Assembly (NCBI GenBank): GCA_035450685.1
Contig: DAOTNF010000001.1
Location: 62,001-126,000, forward strand
DNA from: Syntrophosphaera sp035450685
GTDB lineage: Bacteria; Cloacimonadota; Cloacimonadia; Cloacimonadales; Cloacimonadaceae
DNA: 64,000 bases
Reading direction: 5' to 3'
Below the pieces are notes generated by a model that was not told where the DNA came from, did no database searches, and was given only the letters and a program-made list of their open reading frames with translations. The position numbers and the translations under genes are program-made. Below, piece by piece: positions 53,919 to 63,678 of this stretch. Within the stretch, counting starts at the first letter, position 1; every line of letters begins with the position of its first letter.

Positions 53919-54299
53919 TCAAAAAACTGGCACGAAAGCATCCTGCAGATGTTCAATCTTGTAACTGTCGGTTTCTGGGTAATAGAAGACCACAATCACG
54001 TCAAACCGTATTTTGGGCTTGACTTTGTCTGGATTTAGAGTAATATATCTTTGTGCAGTGAGTGATATCCGTTTTCTTTTCGTGTAGGAGATACTCATTA
54101 GCGCGAGTTTCATAGAGTGTCTGGAACGTGTTTTGACTTCGACAAAAACGAGATTGTCGTTATCTGAAGCAATGATGTCGATTTCGCCGGCATCGCTGCG
54201 GAAATTATTACACAATATGTTATAGCCCTGAGCGGCGAGGTATTTGGCAGCGAGGTCTTCGCCGATGTGAAAAAGCTCAACGGTTTTACGATTTTCCAT
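53919..54299 (-). CDS. YraN/UPF0102 family protein (endonuclease-like)
   Basis: 126 residues from the ATG at 54299 (a GTG five codons up would also fit). GEDLAAKYLAAQGYNILCNN and DAGEIDIIASDNDNLVFVEV then KTRS are the family signature; the GEIDII...VFVEVK arrangement matches the DEK active site of restriction-like (Holliday-junction-type) nucleases. Role in cells is not established. It stands alone on the minus strand between envelope genes. Confidence 0.93.
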   Translation of the reverse strand: MENRKTVELFHIGEDLAAKYLAAQGYNILCNNFRSDAGEIDIIASDNDNLVFVEVKTRSRHSMKLALMSISYTKRKRISLTAQRYITLNPDKVKPKIRFDVIVVFYYPETDSYKIEHLQDAFVPVF

Positions 54300-54384
54300 G
54301 AGCCGAAAAAACACTTGACGGAATTTATGTCAATTATATTTATGGGTCATGACAAGAAAAAAACACCGAAAGGTGGAGGGAAGT

Positions 54385-55473
54385 ATGAAGAAATTAATAA
54401 TTAGCCTATATGTTCTGGCTGCTATGTTTAGCATGGCGCATGCCGCGCCTTTCCAGACATTGGGAATGCTGCGTACGCCTGACGCATATGTGTTGCCCAA
54501 CAAGTCAGCGGAATTGTTGCTCGTTGGGTACTACAGAGACTTTAAGGAAGGATATGCCAACGACAAATACAGTGGCTTCACTCCTTACGGTATGATCGGA
54601 GTAGGAATTCTGGACAGGATCGAACTGGGATTCTTTGGCGGAGACAATGTCTATTTCATGAACGCCAAGATCAAAGTTTTGCAGGAAACCCCCAAGATGC
54701 CGCAATTGGCTGTGGGTATGGATAACATTTTCTCCCCTGTGAACCATCGCAGGGCTCAGGACTATCGTCCTGGTTTGCCGCCGGACCCCGATTGGGAATA
54801 TGCCGACCATCCCGACAAAACTGACTATGAGTATTTTTCCCCATATGCAGTTATATCGAAGCAAGCAGTGTTTGGCGGTCTTTCCTGGATGTTTAACCTG
54901 GGTTATGGAAGCAACCGCTACACTGGCCAGGTTCCACGTTCCCGCATATTCAGCGGAGGGTTTGCCTCGATTGAGGTGTCTCCCTTCAGGAATTTTGCTG
55001 TTCAAAGTGAATATGACGGCAAAGATTTCAATGTTGGTATGAAATACTCGATCAAAAACTTTGCCCTCAAAGTAGCTGGAGAATCTGTGGAAGACTTGGC
55101 GAAAAAATCCGAGGGTAACCAGTATAACAAAAACATCCGCGTGGCAATGGGGATATCATACCTTTTCGACAAATACGCGGAATCCAAACGCAGGCCAGAC
55201 CTGAGCCGCTATGCCAAAACCACGGACCTGCAGGGGACTGGGATCACTCCCGAGACCGAAGTGCCTGTGGGAGTTGGTTCCGAGGTCGCGATTGCAACCC
55301 CCGGCACCACCACAACACCCGGGATAGTAGGTTCAAGCGCGTACAAAGAGCTGTCACCCGAAGTGAAAGATTTGCTTGCAGAGCTTAGAAGTCTGCGTGA
55401 AGAAAGGCAGAAAGCCCAAAAGGCCTTGGAAGACCTTCGCAAGTGGCTGCAGGAACTGCAAGAGCAAAAATAG
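54385..55473 (+). CDS. YjbH-like outer-membrane protein with C-terminal coiled coil
   Basis: 362 residues from the ATG after GTGGAGGGAAGT; an ATG twelve codons earlier lacks a site. Signal peptide KKLIISLYVLAAMFSMAHA is followed by TLGMLRTPDAYVLPNKSAEL, the start seen in YjbH-like beta-barrels. Regular strands with aromatic ends run to about residue 270 (GVGILDRIELGFFGGDN). Then a Pro/Thr-rich linker with TPGTTTTPGIVG, and a coiled coil (LRSLREERQKAQKALEDLRK) ends it. TTGACG at 54315 is a weak -35. It likely spans the outer membrane with a periplasmic coil. Confidence 0.8.
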   Translation: MKKLIISLYVLAAMFSMAHAAPFQTLGMLRTPDAYVLPNKSAELLLVGYYRDFKEGYANDKYSGFTPYGMIGVGILDRIELGFFGGDNVYFMNAKIKVLQETPKMPQLAVGMDNIFSPVNHRRAQDYRPGLPPDPDWEYADHPDKTDYEYFSPYAVISKQAVFGGLSWMFNLGYGSNRYTGQVPRSRIFSGGFASIEVSPFRNFAVQSEYDGKDFNVGMKYSIKNFALKVAGESVEDLAKKSEGNQYNKNIRVAMGISYLFDKYAESKRRPDLSRYAKTTDLQGTGITPETEVPVGVGSEVAIATPGTTTTPGIVGSSAYKELSPEVKDLLAELRSLREERQKAQKALEDLRKWLQELQEQK

Positions 55474-55540
55474 TTAAGCAAGTACCAGCGATGCCACGTG
55501 ATGTGTAGATTATCGAGTTCGTACTTCCTGTGAAGATAGA

Positions 55541-55576
55541 AATTCAGGATGTGGTGCAGGCGCCGCATCCTGAATT
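55541..55576 (+). terminator. Hairpin between the YjbH-like and giant TPR genes
   Basis: AATTCAGGATG (55541-55551) and CATCCTGAATT (55566-55576) pair perfectly; further partial pairing in the loop. A weak T-containing tail (CTGCATTATCG) follows, so it may end the upstream transcript or act as a processing hairpin. Confidence 0.5.
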
Positions 55577-55627
55577 CTGCATTATCGTCAAGCAGTTTAG
55601 AGTAAGAATTTTTAAGTGAGCGGGTAT

Positions 55628-58600
55628 ATGAAAAAGCACCTTAAGTTGTTTCTCCTGACAGTAATCGCACTGGCCTTAGTTACATCGGCATTTTCTTTGG
55701 AACGGCTCAGACCCACAGTCGCCCAAAGAGAAATCTATTCTGATCCCAAAGTGCGGGATGCTGTCATTTTCCTTAAAGACCGTCTTCCTCAGTTGATTAC
55801 AACAGACAAGGAGAAGGCGCTGGAAGAGTATATGACCCACGTGGAGAACCTGAACAAGCTGGAAGAGCTTGATGTTCTCTATCTGGTGGGACATTTCTAC
55901 TCTGTATCGGACAACCCTCAAAAGGCTATTCCCTTCTTTGAGCTGCTGATCAATGACCCCAGGCTGGGTGATAACGCAAGGCAGATGTTGAATCTGCTTT
56001 TATATTATCGGGCGGTGGATTATCTAAAGGGCGACAATCAGGCTGCCACAATAGATTATATCGAGGATGTTCTCAATCTTTTCCCCACAGGCAAATACTA
56101 CCCAACCTATCTGTATCTATGGGCTGACATTATATCTGAAAGCAGTAGGCATCAAGAAGTTGACGATTATCTTAAGAACTACAATGCAAACAGGGAGTGG
56201 CTACAAAACAGCTTCCGGCCTCGCAAAGAAGCACTTGTAAGGCGGATACAGGCCCTGAGTTTTGACCAGCTCTACCAAAATCCGACCAATGAGGAATACC
56301 TTGCCCTGGAAAGTGAAATCAATTCTATCCAGACTGATCTGCAAACCCTCTATAATGAGGTGAAATCCATGCGGGGGGTGATCATGCTCGACGCGCTGGA
56401 TATGATCGCCAAAGAGGAGTTGGCCTTGCTGGAGGAACTAAAAGCTCAATTAAAATCTTATGTTGAACCACCTCCTCTGGACTGGGAACTACTTGCTTCA
56501 CCTGACTATCAGGGAACAGGCAAGGGGCCCTATGACAGATATCGTGAAGGCGCTGTGCTACTGCAACAACTCAAAGGGACGGCGGAGTATTACGGAAAAG
56601 TGATCGAAGTCCTTAACCGTTTCTTTGATAAGCGTTATGATCTCTTTGTCAAAGACGATCCCTCGGTCAAAGGCAAAGGTTTCAGTGATATGGAACTGAC
56701 CCGGTTGATCGACATTGAGAGAAACATCAGCATCTATAACGATATCATTTCTTCCATCGACGAACTGATGGCCGATCCCGAGTATCCCACTCATAATATC
56801 GATCTCGGACCCCAACGCCAGGAATATGTAGAGAAACTGGCTGATTTGCAGAGCAGAAAATCGCGTTACCTGGCTATGCGTGTTCATGAAGATCCGGTGG
56901 AAGAGGCTGTTTTTAACGAACTATTGGAAGAATATTATGCCCTGATCAGGGAAAAAGAGATGCTCGAAGACCTGTTGCCTCAGGTTGAAGAAGTGATGAC
57001 AGCCATGGTTAGAGACAGGTATCCGCAGACCATCCAGGGTGATATCCTTGCTCAACGGAAACTGACCGCAGATAAGGTTTCGCAAGGCTTTCTGGGTGGA
57101 GAAGATGTTGGGGATTTCTTTGCCAATCTTGATTTTATTCAACTGGAACTTGACTACCGGAACCTGAGATACCGGGATATGCAGCGGCAAAAAATGGCTG
57201 CGACCCTCTCTGAACAAGAAGTACAGAATCAGTATAATCAGATTTTGGCAGACAAAGCAGCCTTACTTCAGAGGCATCAGGATTTCGTTTCTGCCAATCC
57301 TGGCTTCCAGGCGCTGGAACAACCTGGCGGCGGATATCTGATCAACAACTCAATACTCTATTACAATATGGCTGAGCTTCAATATGCAGTCGATCTCGAC
57401 CGTCCGGAGCTGGCCTTGTCATACTACCGCAAAGTGCTGCAGACAGATCCGGATTTCTTCCTGAGGGATTATGCTCTTTACAATATAGGATATCTGAGCA
57501 GCGAAGTTAAGAAAGAAGAACTTGATCCGAAAATTGCCGAATATCGCAAGAACAATCCCAACTCCAGCCGTCCCGCATCCCTTCGCTACAAAGAATCGGA
57601 TTTCCGGGAAGCAATTTCGGCATATCAGGAAGTGACCACAGACACCCGCTATCAGGACTCTTCCATTCGTGACGAATCTTTGTATCGGCTGAGTGTTCTC
57701 TATTTCCTGATAGGTGCGGATGCGGATGAACCCATAGCCTATTACGAAAGGGCTAATAATGGCTTTAATCAACTGATCGCGGACGAGAACAGCAGCTACC
57801 GCTATGAAGCACTCTATCAGCGGGGTTGGGTGAATATGAACCGGGGAGACCAAGAATCCCTAAAGCTCGCTATGGCAGATTTTACCAGCCTGCTGAAAGC
57901 GGTTGACAGCAAAAAAATAGAAAACGATAATTTGGCCCAGGATTTTAAAAACAATGCCGTAGAAAACCTTTCCTATACGCTAATAGCCTTGGATGGAGTG
58001 GATTACTCCGCAGAGGCGCAGGGGGTTACTGAAATCCAGCTTGCCATGGCAGATTACAAAAACCTTCAAGTCAAAAACCGGGTTATGGAAAAAGCCGCTC
58101 TACTCAAGATTGGCATGCAGGCACCGCTTCAGGCGATAGATTATATGGAACTCCGCTTGAAATCTACTCCTCTCGAGCTTATCAATCCCACAATTGTGGA
58201 CTCGATCATCAAGCTGTACCATACACCCGGATTGCAATTGAGGCCAGGACAGGATCTGGCTACGATCCGCAACACCAAATACCAGTTTATCCTCGACCAA
58301 TACAACAATAATTCTGAATGGTACACGCAAAATGTGAGTGGCAAAGACTATCGCGATCCACAGATTTCGCAACAACTCGAAATCGTCCGCAACGCCTATG
58401 AGGAGATCAGGATACGCCACTATAATGCGGTTGTCAGGGATCCTTCCATGGAGAATCTGGCTGTGTATAACCAGCATGTGGGGGATTTTGCTGCATATCG
58501 GGAGCTTACTGCGCAAGACCGTGACCAGTGGGTTAAGGATCAGGACAAGGCGAATGTTGCATTGGCTATGGCCATGGCCGACAAACTGGATCAACCTCAA

Positions 58601-61522
58601 TACCATATAAAGGCGATCGATTCCCTCAACGGATTTAACAACAAGTATCCGGACAATCCAGACTATTTCAACTATGAGGGATTATCTTTCAAATACTCTC
58701 AAAGAGCCTATGCAACTTTGTCTGAAGACATTGGTAAACCGGATTATATACCACCCAGAGGTACACCTGCAACCCAGGAAGCCCTCTACACTTTCTTCAG
58801 AGATGCTTCAGTGCGTTTCTACAACACTCTCCAAAAACCTGATTACCGAACAGATGCTAACCTGCGTAATTCGGCGCAGGTGATCATGAATCTCGGGGAG
58901 ATAGAATTGAGCTTGGGACACAGAGCTCCAGCCAAGGCACACTACAAGCAACCCCTGGAGTTTGAAGAGACTCTCGAGCCAGCCACCCGGCGCGATATTT
59001 ACCTGCGTTTGGCTGGTATTGCCGAAGATGAGAAGAACTACGCCGAAGCTGAAAGCTGGTATCGCAAAGCTTATGCCTTTGCGCGCAACCAACAGGATGC
59101 GGGAGATATTGACCAGCAAGTGAAGCTCCAAATCCAAAGCAGCTATGAGGCTGCCGAACAAAGTGGAGACTTCGCATTGGCCGCGGACGAATACTTGCGC
59201 CTGGCAGAGGAATACAAGACAGATTCTACCAAATATGCCGGATACAGGTATCAAGCCTCTGAGGCATACAAAAAGGCAGGCCTTTACCAACCGGCAATTG
59301 ATCTGAAGCTGGACCTTGCGAAAGCCAATCCCGCTGTGAACGAAAAATACTTCCTGTATTACGAATCCTGGACCATTGCAGATTCTCTGATGCGGGACGA
59401 AGAGCAGGGCTCCAGGCTCAAGGATGAGTTTATAGCTTTGTATCCAGCCAGTAATCTGGCCTTCAACCTGCGGGTGCAGCAGATCGACAAACTTAGCAAG
59501 AACCCATCCCAAAGAGAAACAGCGGCGGAGATGTATCTGCAATTGCACGACTTGGTGAGAGCTAACAAAGTTGACAATGGCTCAGTTGCGCCTGAGCAGA
59601 TATACCTTTGGGCTTTGGATCTCTATCGTACCTCAAAAAACCAAGACAAGATCATCGAGCTGCTCACATACTTTACCCGCACCTATCCCAACCATGAACA
59701 GAATACTATTTTCCTGACCCTGTTGGCAGATGAGCATCTTGCCAGGGAAGATTATGATAAATTTGAGCAGTATTCCCGTGAGTTGTTCCAGAAGGATAAA
59801 AACCAGTATGAAAGATATTTGACTACGGCTAAACGGAATCTGGGCAAGATAGCGATAGATTTCGATGCCGCTCATGCCGAGAAAGACTGGAACAAAGCTT
59901 TTGCCAAACGGGATGAATTCCTGCAGCTGGAAGCCAGATATACCCGCGAAGGTTTGCCAATGGACAATTCTCAAGCCAAAGCTGTGTTTGCCCGCGCAAA
60001 TGAGGAATATAAGGTTGAACAGGCTAAAAATGCCTACCTTAAAAAGTTTGACCAGCAGCTCAAAGCTATAGAGGACGGGACCTTCCTCAAAAGCAAGCCA
60101 GCCCAGTTAATCACTGTCAATCAAAACACGACTTGGCAGAGGCATTTGTTTGGTGGCAAGCCAAATCGTGTTCCTGGTTTGAGTGCTGTGGTAGAATCTC
60201 AATACCGGAACCTTGTAAAACTTATGAATCAACCTGAAGCTGAGTATTTGGACAACCAGCGGCGTCTGCACGCTTTCGATCTGATCGGAAAGATCAACGA
60301 ACATGCGGCGGAAGCCATTAGGGTGCAGATCAATCGCTATTTTGATATCGCGGTAGAAATGCAGCCTTTCAAGAACCGGTCGCAGTATTCACAGGCTGAA
60401 TACGATAATTTGATTAATAATGATCTGCTGCCCTATGCACAAACCTATATAGATCGGTATTATGCAACTGCTCTTGAGCTATATGAGCAGATATATACTA
60501 ACTACACACTGGCCGGATATTCGGACAAATACACAACCCGTGCCCAGGAAAAAATCGCTGCCAAGGGTATGATCAAGGAATACAGGACAGAAAACTACCT
60601 GCCCAATGATGGTTGGAGCCTCACAGTCACTCAGAGTGGCGGTTCACCCAATAACTACAACGCATCGATAGGGCAGACCAGGACAGTCAAAGGCCTGCAA
60701 TTGGGTAAACTCAGTGTTCCGGCCCAGAAAACACTGTCTGCAGAGCGGCAGATCAAGGTGAAAATCGCTCCTGATTTTGTGTTTCTGCATCTTGTGTATC
60801 CACACGACCCTGTCCTGAAAGTGAATGGGAATAATGTGGAATATGTGCATGTGGCTGTGGACACTCTGGATGGTGGAAACCGAAACAGCATCCATTACGC
60901 CCTGCGTATCGACGGTACCTATTGGAATACTGGCGATAACCTTGTGCAGTTCGAATTCCCCAATCCCATGGCTGAGTCTGCTGATTTACACTGGAGTCTG
61001 GTAACCTATCTGGATCAACAAAAGCTGGCCGCCTCATTGCCTGTGGAAACCATGAAGATAGGTACCAAGGAAAACTGGACGGTTTTCTATACCAATCCGG
61101 AAACAGGCAAAGCTGAAGAAGTCAGAGCGATAGCCGCCGAGAAGTTCGGGCTTCCTCTGGATATGTCAGAACGCATGATTAACACCATAGCCAAGCCCAT
61201 CTGGTGCAGTGAATCCCAAGATTCGCCGCGAAACGAACTGACATTCCAGACCACATTTATGCTCGATACTCAATTCCGCGAAGGCTATCTGGATTTTGTG
61301 GCTCCCAACTATGCCACCATATATCTGAACGGAACGGTGTTGGACGAAAACTACCCGATGGATTACGATCCCGACCCATTCATGGCATATCCCAGTAGGA
61401 TAGAACTACCAGCCAGACTGATCGTGCAAGGAAAAAACACCCTGCAGATCGTGGTCCAAAACAGTTCCCAATATCGCGGCATGCTGGCCGAGATCAATAT
61501 TAGCAAAACTGGAAAGGAGTAA
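55628..61522 (+). CDS. Giant periplasmic TPR-repeat protein
   Basis: 1964 residues from the ATG at 55628 (a GTG four codons up is also possible). A signal peptide (KKHLKLFLLTVIALALVTSA) leads into a mainly helical protein with TPR-like units along most of its length, for example KDYRDPQISQQLEIVRNAYE, ELSLGHRAPAKAHYKQPLEF and DFALAADEYLRLAEEYKTD. Acidic coiled stretches are at about 220-290 and 400-460. The last ~370 residues (from about 1600) are beta-rich and hold two carbohydrate-binding-like sandwiches (APDFVFLHLVYPHDP; YATIYLNGTVLDENYPM). It begins a tight operon with TolQ/TolR genes. I do not recognise a named family. Confidence 0.85.
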   Translation: MKKHLKLFLLTVIALALVTSAFSLERLRPTVAQREIYSDPKVRDAVIFLKDRLPQLITTDKEKALEEYMTHVENLNKLEELDVLYLVGHFYSVSDNPQKAIPFFELLINDPRLGDNARQMLNLLLYYRAVDYLKGDNQAATIDYIEDVLNLFPTGKYYPTYLYLWADIISESSRHQEVDDYLKNYNANREWLQNSFRPRKEALVRRIQALSFDQLYQNPTNEEYLALESEINSIQTDLQTLYNEVKSMRGVIMLDALDMIAKEELALLEELKAQLKSYVEPPPLDWELLASPDYQGTGKGPYDRYREGAVLLQQLKGTAEYYGKVIEVLNRFFDKRYDLFVKDDPSVKGKGFSDMELTRLIDIERNISIYNDIISSIDELMADPEYPTHNIDLGPQRQEYVEKLADLQSRKSRYLAMRVHEDPVEEAVFNELLEEYYALIREKEMLEDLLPQVEEVMTAMVRDRYPQTIQGDILAQRKLTADKVSQGFLGGEDVGDFFANLDFIQLELDYRNLRYRDMQRQKMAATLSEQEVQNQYNQILADKAALLQRHQDFVSANPGFQALEQPGGGYLINNSILYYNMAELQYAVDLDRPELALSYYRKVLQTDPDFFLRDYALYNIGYLSSEVKKEELDPKIAEYRKNNPNSSRPASLRYKESDFREAISAYQEVTTDTRYQDSSIRDESLYRLSVLYFLIGADADEPIAYYERANNGFNQLIADENSSYRYEALYQRGWVNMNRGDQESLKLAMADFTSLLKAVDSKKIENDNLAQDFKNNAVENLSYTLIALDGVDYSAEAQGVTEIQLAMADYKNLQVKNRVMEKAALLKIGMQAPLQAIDYMELRLKSTPLELINPTIVDSIIKLYHTPGLQLRPGQDLATIRNTKYQFILDQYNNNSEWYTQNVSGKDYRDPQISQQLEIVRNAYEEIRIRHYNAVVRDPSMENLAVYNQHVGDFAAYRELTAQDRDQWVKDQDKANVALAMAMADKLDQPQYHIKAIDSLNGFNNKYPDNPDYFNYEGLSFKYSQRAYATLSEDIGKPDYIPPRGTPATQEALYTFFRDASVRFYNTLQKPDYRTDANLRNSAQVIMNLGEIELSLGHRAPAKAHYKQPLEFEETLEPATRRDIYLRLAGIAEDEKNYAEAESWYRKAYAFARNQQDAGDIDQQVKLQIQSSYEAAEQSGDFALAADEYLRLAEEYKTDSTKYAGYRYQASEAYKKAGLYQPAIDLKLDLAKANPAVNEKYFLYYESWTIADSLMRDEEQGSRLKDEFIALYPASNLAFNLRVQQIDKLSKNPSQRETAAEMYLQLHDLVRANKVDNGSVAPEQIYLWALDLYRTSKNQDKIIELLTYFTRTYPNHEQNTIFLTLLADEHLAREDYDKFEQYSRELFQKDKNQYERYLTTAKRNLGKIAIDFDAAHAEKDWNKAFAKRDEFLQLEARYTREGLPMDNSQAKAVFARANEEYKVEQAKNAYLKKFDQQLKAIEDGTFLKSKPAQLITVNQNTTWQRHLFGGKPNRVPGLSAVVESQYRNLVKLMNQPEAEYLDNQRRLHAFDLIGKINEHAAEAIRVQINRYFDIAVEMQPFKNRSQYSQAEYDNLINNDLLPYAQTYIDRYYATALELYEQIYTNYTLAGYSDKYTTRAQEKIAAKGMIKEYRTENYLPNDGWSLTVTQSGGSPNNYNASIGQTRTVKGLQLGKLSVPAQKTLSAERQIKVKIAPDFVFLHLVYPHDPVLKVNGNNVEYVHVAVDTLDGGNRNSIHYALRIDGTYWNTGDNLVQFEFPNPMAESADLHWSLVTYLDQQKLAASLPVETMKIGTKENWTVFYTNPETGKAEEVRAIAAEKFGLPLDMSERMINTIAKPIWCSESQDSPRNELTFQTTFMLDTQFREGYLDFVAPNYATIYLNGTVLDENYPMDYDPDPFMAYPSRIELPARLIVQGKNTLQIVVQNSSQYRGMLAEINISKTGKE

Positions 61523-61528
61523 ATTGAA

Positions 61529-61831
61529 ATGAGCAAGGTATTACTTACAACAGCGTTGCTGCTGATGGTAGCCGGCCTTCTGGCTCAGGTGGAGATAGAT
61601 CCTCGCAGTGGTTTTACCAATATCCGCGAGACTCGGGCTCCCCAAGAGATTGAGATCCAGATCAAGGCGATGATACCCGACATCAGTGTTGTTCAGATTA
61701 AAACTGACACCTACTCCGAACCGGGAGAATATAATTATACCATAGATCTTGGTGTGATCCAAGAAGAAAGCAAAAAACAACTAAACGAATGGCAACAAGA
61801 AATTAATAATTGGCTAGAGGAGTCAAAATGA
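61529..61831 (+). CDS. Small periplasmic protein of the TPR/TolQR operon
   Basis: 100 residues. A signal peptide (SKVLLTTALLLMVAGLLAQ) is followed by EIDPRSGFTNIRETRAPQEI and a short beta-rich region, ending in a helix (LNEWQQEINNWLEESK). The ATG lies 6 bases after the TPR stop, following AAAGGAG. It overlaps the tolQ-like start by 4 bases. Conserved position suggests a role with the TPR protein; family unknown. Confidence 0.8.
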   Translation: MSKVLLTTALLLMVAGLLAQVEIDPRSGFTNIRETRAPQEIEIQIKAMIPDISVVQIKTDTYSEPGEYNYTIDLGVIQEESKKQLNEWQQEINNWLEESK

Positions 61832-62577
61832 AAGCTAAACACACCCTTCTCGTAGTATTAGCTCTTGCAATCAGCATCGGGTTCCTGCACGCAACCCCTC
61901 AAGTGGTTGGCGGGGACAAAGTGAATTTGTGGACCATCTTCCAGGACAGCGGTTTTTTCGGCTATCTGATCCTGTTGACCTTCCTGGTCGGCATAATCTA
62001 TGCCATAATCCGTTGGGTACAACTCTATCAGAGAGAGAAGCTGGATGCCAGCAACTTATACCTGAAGCTGAAAGGCTATATCAAAAACGACCAGATCGAT
62101 GAATCAATAAGGATCGCTGAAAGCTTTAAGAACACCACTCTCGGTTTCATCTTCTGGAGCGGACTGATGGGGTTCAAGGATGCCCGCAAAGTGCATAAAG
62201 GCGAGGAACTCAATATGGCAGTCCAAAATTCCTTTGACGAAGCTGTGTTGCAAAGTGTTCACAAGATAGATTCAGGCCTTTTCTGGTTTGACACTCTGGC
62301 CCAAGTCTGTACCTATCTTGGACTTCTTGGTACCATCTGGGGTCTGCTGAAGGCCTTTGCGGCTCTTTCCTCCCCCAATGTCCTGGACAGTGAAAAGAAC
62401 ATCCTGCTCACCAGAGGAATCAAGGTTGCGATCGGCACCACAGCCCTCGGTTTGCTGGCTGCCATTCCTCTGACCTTGATCAAGGGCGCTTTCACGACCC
62501 GCGCTCAAAGGCTGATCAACGATGTTGACGAATTCAGCGTAAAACTAATTAACCATATCAACAGCTCAAAAGGATAA
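61828..62577 (+). CDS. TolQ/ExbB/MotA-type proton channel subunit
   Basis: 249 residues from the ATG after GAGGAG. A first hydrophobic segment (residues 5-25) may be a signal peptide or helix; helices follow at ~45-65 and two C-terminal ones at ~155-180 (YLGLLGTIWGLLKAFAAL) and ~200-222 (VAIGTTALGLLAAIPLTLI). LGLLGTxxG and the TTALGLLxAIP pattern are the TolQ/ExbB pore signature. The partners in frame are two TolR/ExbD genes. It should form a proton-driven motor or energiser. Confidence 0.93.
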   Translation: MKAKHTLLVVLALAISIGFLHATPQVVGGDKVNLWTIFQDSGFFGYLILLTFLVGIIYAIIRWVQLYQREKLDASNLYLKLKGYIKNDQIDESIRIAESFKNTTLGFIFWSGLMGFKDARKVHKGEELNMAVQNSFDEAVLQSVHKIDSGLFWFDTLAQVCTYLGLLGTIWGLLKAFAALSSPNVLDSEKNILLTRGIKVAIGTTALGLLAAIPLTLIKGAFTTRAQRLINDVDEFSVKLINHINSSKG

Positions 62578-62581
62578 AACA

Positions 62582-63118
62582 ATGGCTTATCGTCCTTCTG
62601 CCGGAAGGAACCAAAGAACATTCACGGAACCCAAGATGATAGATCTGGTTCCGATCATCAACCTGTTTGTCACCATTATACCCTTTCTACTGCTGATTTT
62701 GGTGATCACACAGGTGGCTTTGGTTGCCTTGAATTTTACCCAGGGTACCGGTGGCGGAGAAGGAAGTGTCGCAGGTGGCGGCAGCGGAGCAAAACGAGAT
62801 ATACCGATTGTTGAGGTGATCATCATGGCGCCAGAGGATGCGGGTGATAAGCTGTATCCAGGCTTTGAGATCCGCGAGCCCGGCAAAGCGCCGGTGCCTC
62901 TGCATCTGGTAAACAACCAGTACGACTATGTCGCCCTCGATTCATTGCTTAAAGATATCCGGAGCAGGTATCCCAATCTCTACGATATCAACGTTGCGCC
63001 CTATCCCTATGTTCGTTACGAAACCTTGATCAAAACCATCGATATCTGTAAAAGCAACAGCTTTATCAACGCGCATTACAAAGCACCTCAAGTTATGTAT
63101 TTCTCAAAGGGGGTATGA
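62582..63118 (+). CDS. TolR/ExbD-like protein 1
   Basis: 178 residues. A membrane helix (about residues 22-48) begins with Asp21 in PKMIDLVPIINLFVTII, the position of the proton-carrying Asp of ExbD/TolR. A Gly/Ser-rich linker (TGGGEGSVAGGGSGAK) leads to a periplasmic domain ending in YDINVAPYPYVRYETLIKTI in part. Stop overlaps the next gene's start. Confidence 0.92.
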   Translation: MAYRPSAGRNQRTFTEPKMIDLVPIINLFVTIIPFLLLILVITQVALVALNFTQGTGGGEGSVAGGGSGAKRDIPIVEVIIMAPEDAGDKLYPGFEIREPGKAPVPLHLVNNQYDYVALDSLLKDIRSRYPNLYDINVAPYPYVRYETLIKTIDICKSNSFINAHYKAPQVMYFSKGV

Positions 63119-63669
63119 TGAGCTACAGAATGAAATCACAAAAGCTCAACCGGCGCGTTCGCAGAAAGTTCGAGGAAGCCAAGGGACTCTCCATTACATC
63201 ATTGGTGGACGTCCTCACCATTCTGCTGGTTTTCCTGGTCAAGAACATATCGATGGAAGCTCAAAGGGTTACAGTGCCTGACAACATGAATTTCCCCTCC
63301 ATAATGCAAAGTCATGACCTTTTGGAAAGAAAGGGAACGACAGCTATTAAAGTGTATCCCGACCGTATTCTGATTGGTGAAGAAAACCTCTATTTCGGCA
63401 CCCTGCAAGAGCTGGAAACAGACCCGGTGAAACGCACCGAAATCCTGAAATATCTTCAGTCCACCGCGCAAAGAACAATGGAACTGAAAGACCAGGATGG
63501 CAATCCCTTGGAAACAGCTTTGCTGATCCAGGCCGACAGAACCATTCTCTGCCAGCATATCACAACTCTGGTCGAATTGGGAACCAGCTCGTTCTATCAG
63601 TACATCTACTTTGCCAACCTGCTCGATCAGGACTGGCTTGGCAAAGCCAAAGCGGCTCAGGGAGGGTAA
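63115..63669 (+). CDS. TolR/ExbD-like protein 2
   Basis: 184 residues. Basic N-terminus (KLNRRVRRKFEEAKG), then a helix SITSLVDVLTILLVFLVKN with the key Asp32, then a periplasmic domain (TAIKVYPDRILIGEENLYF; ALLIQADRTILCQHITTLVE). Both TolR copies keep the Asp, so both may be functional with the single TolQ. Overlaps gene 1 by 4 bases. Confidence 0.92.
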   Translation: MMSYRMKSQKLNRRVRRKFEEAKGLSITSLVDVLTILLVFLVKNISMEAQRVTVPDNMNFPSIMQSHDLLERKGTTAIKVYPDRILIGEENLYFGTLQELETDPVKRTEILKYLQSTAQRTMELKDQDGNPLETALLIQADRTILCQHITTLVELGTSSFYQYIYFANLLDQDWLGKAKAAQGG

Positions 63670-63678
63670 GGAGGCAAG

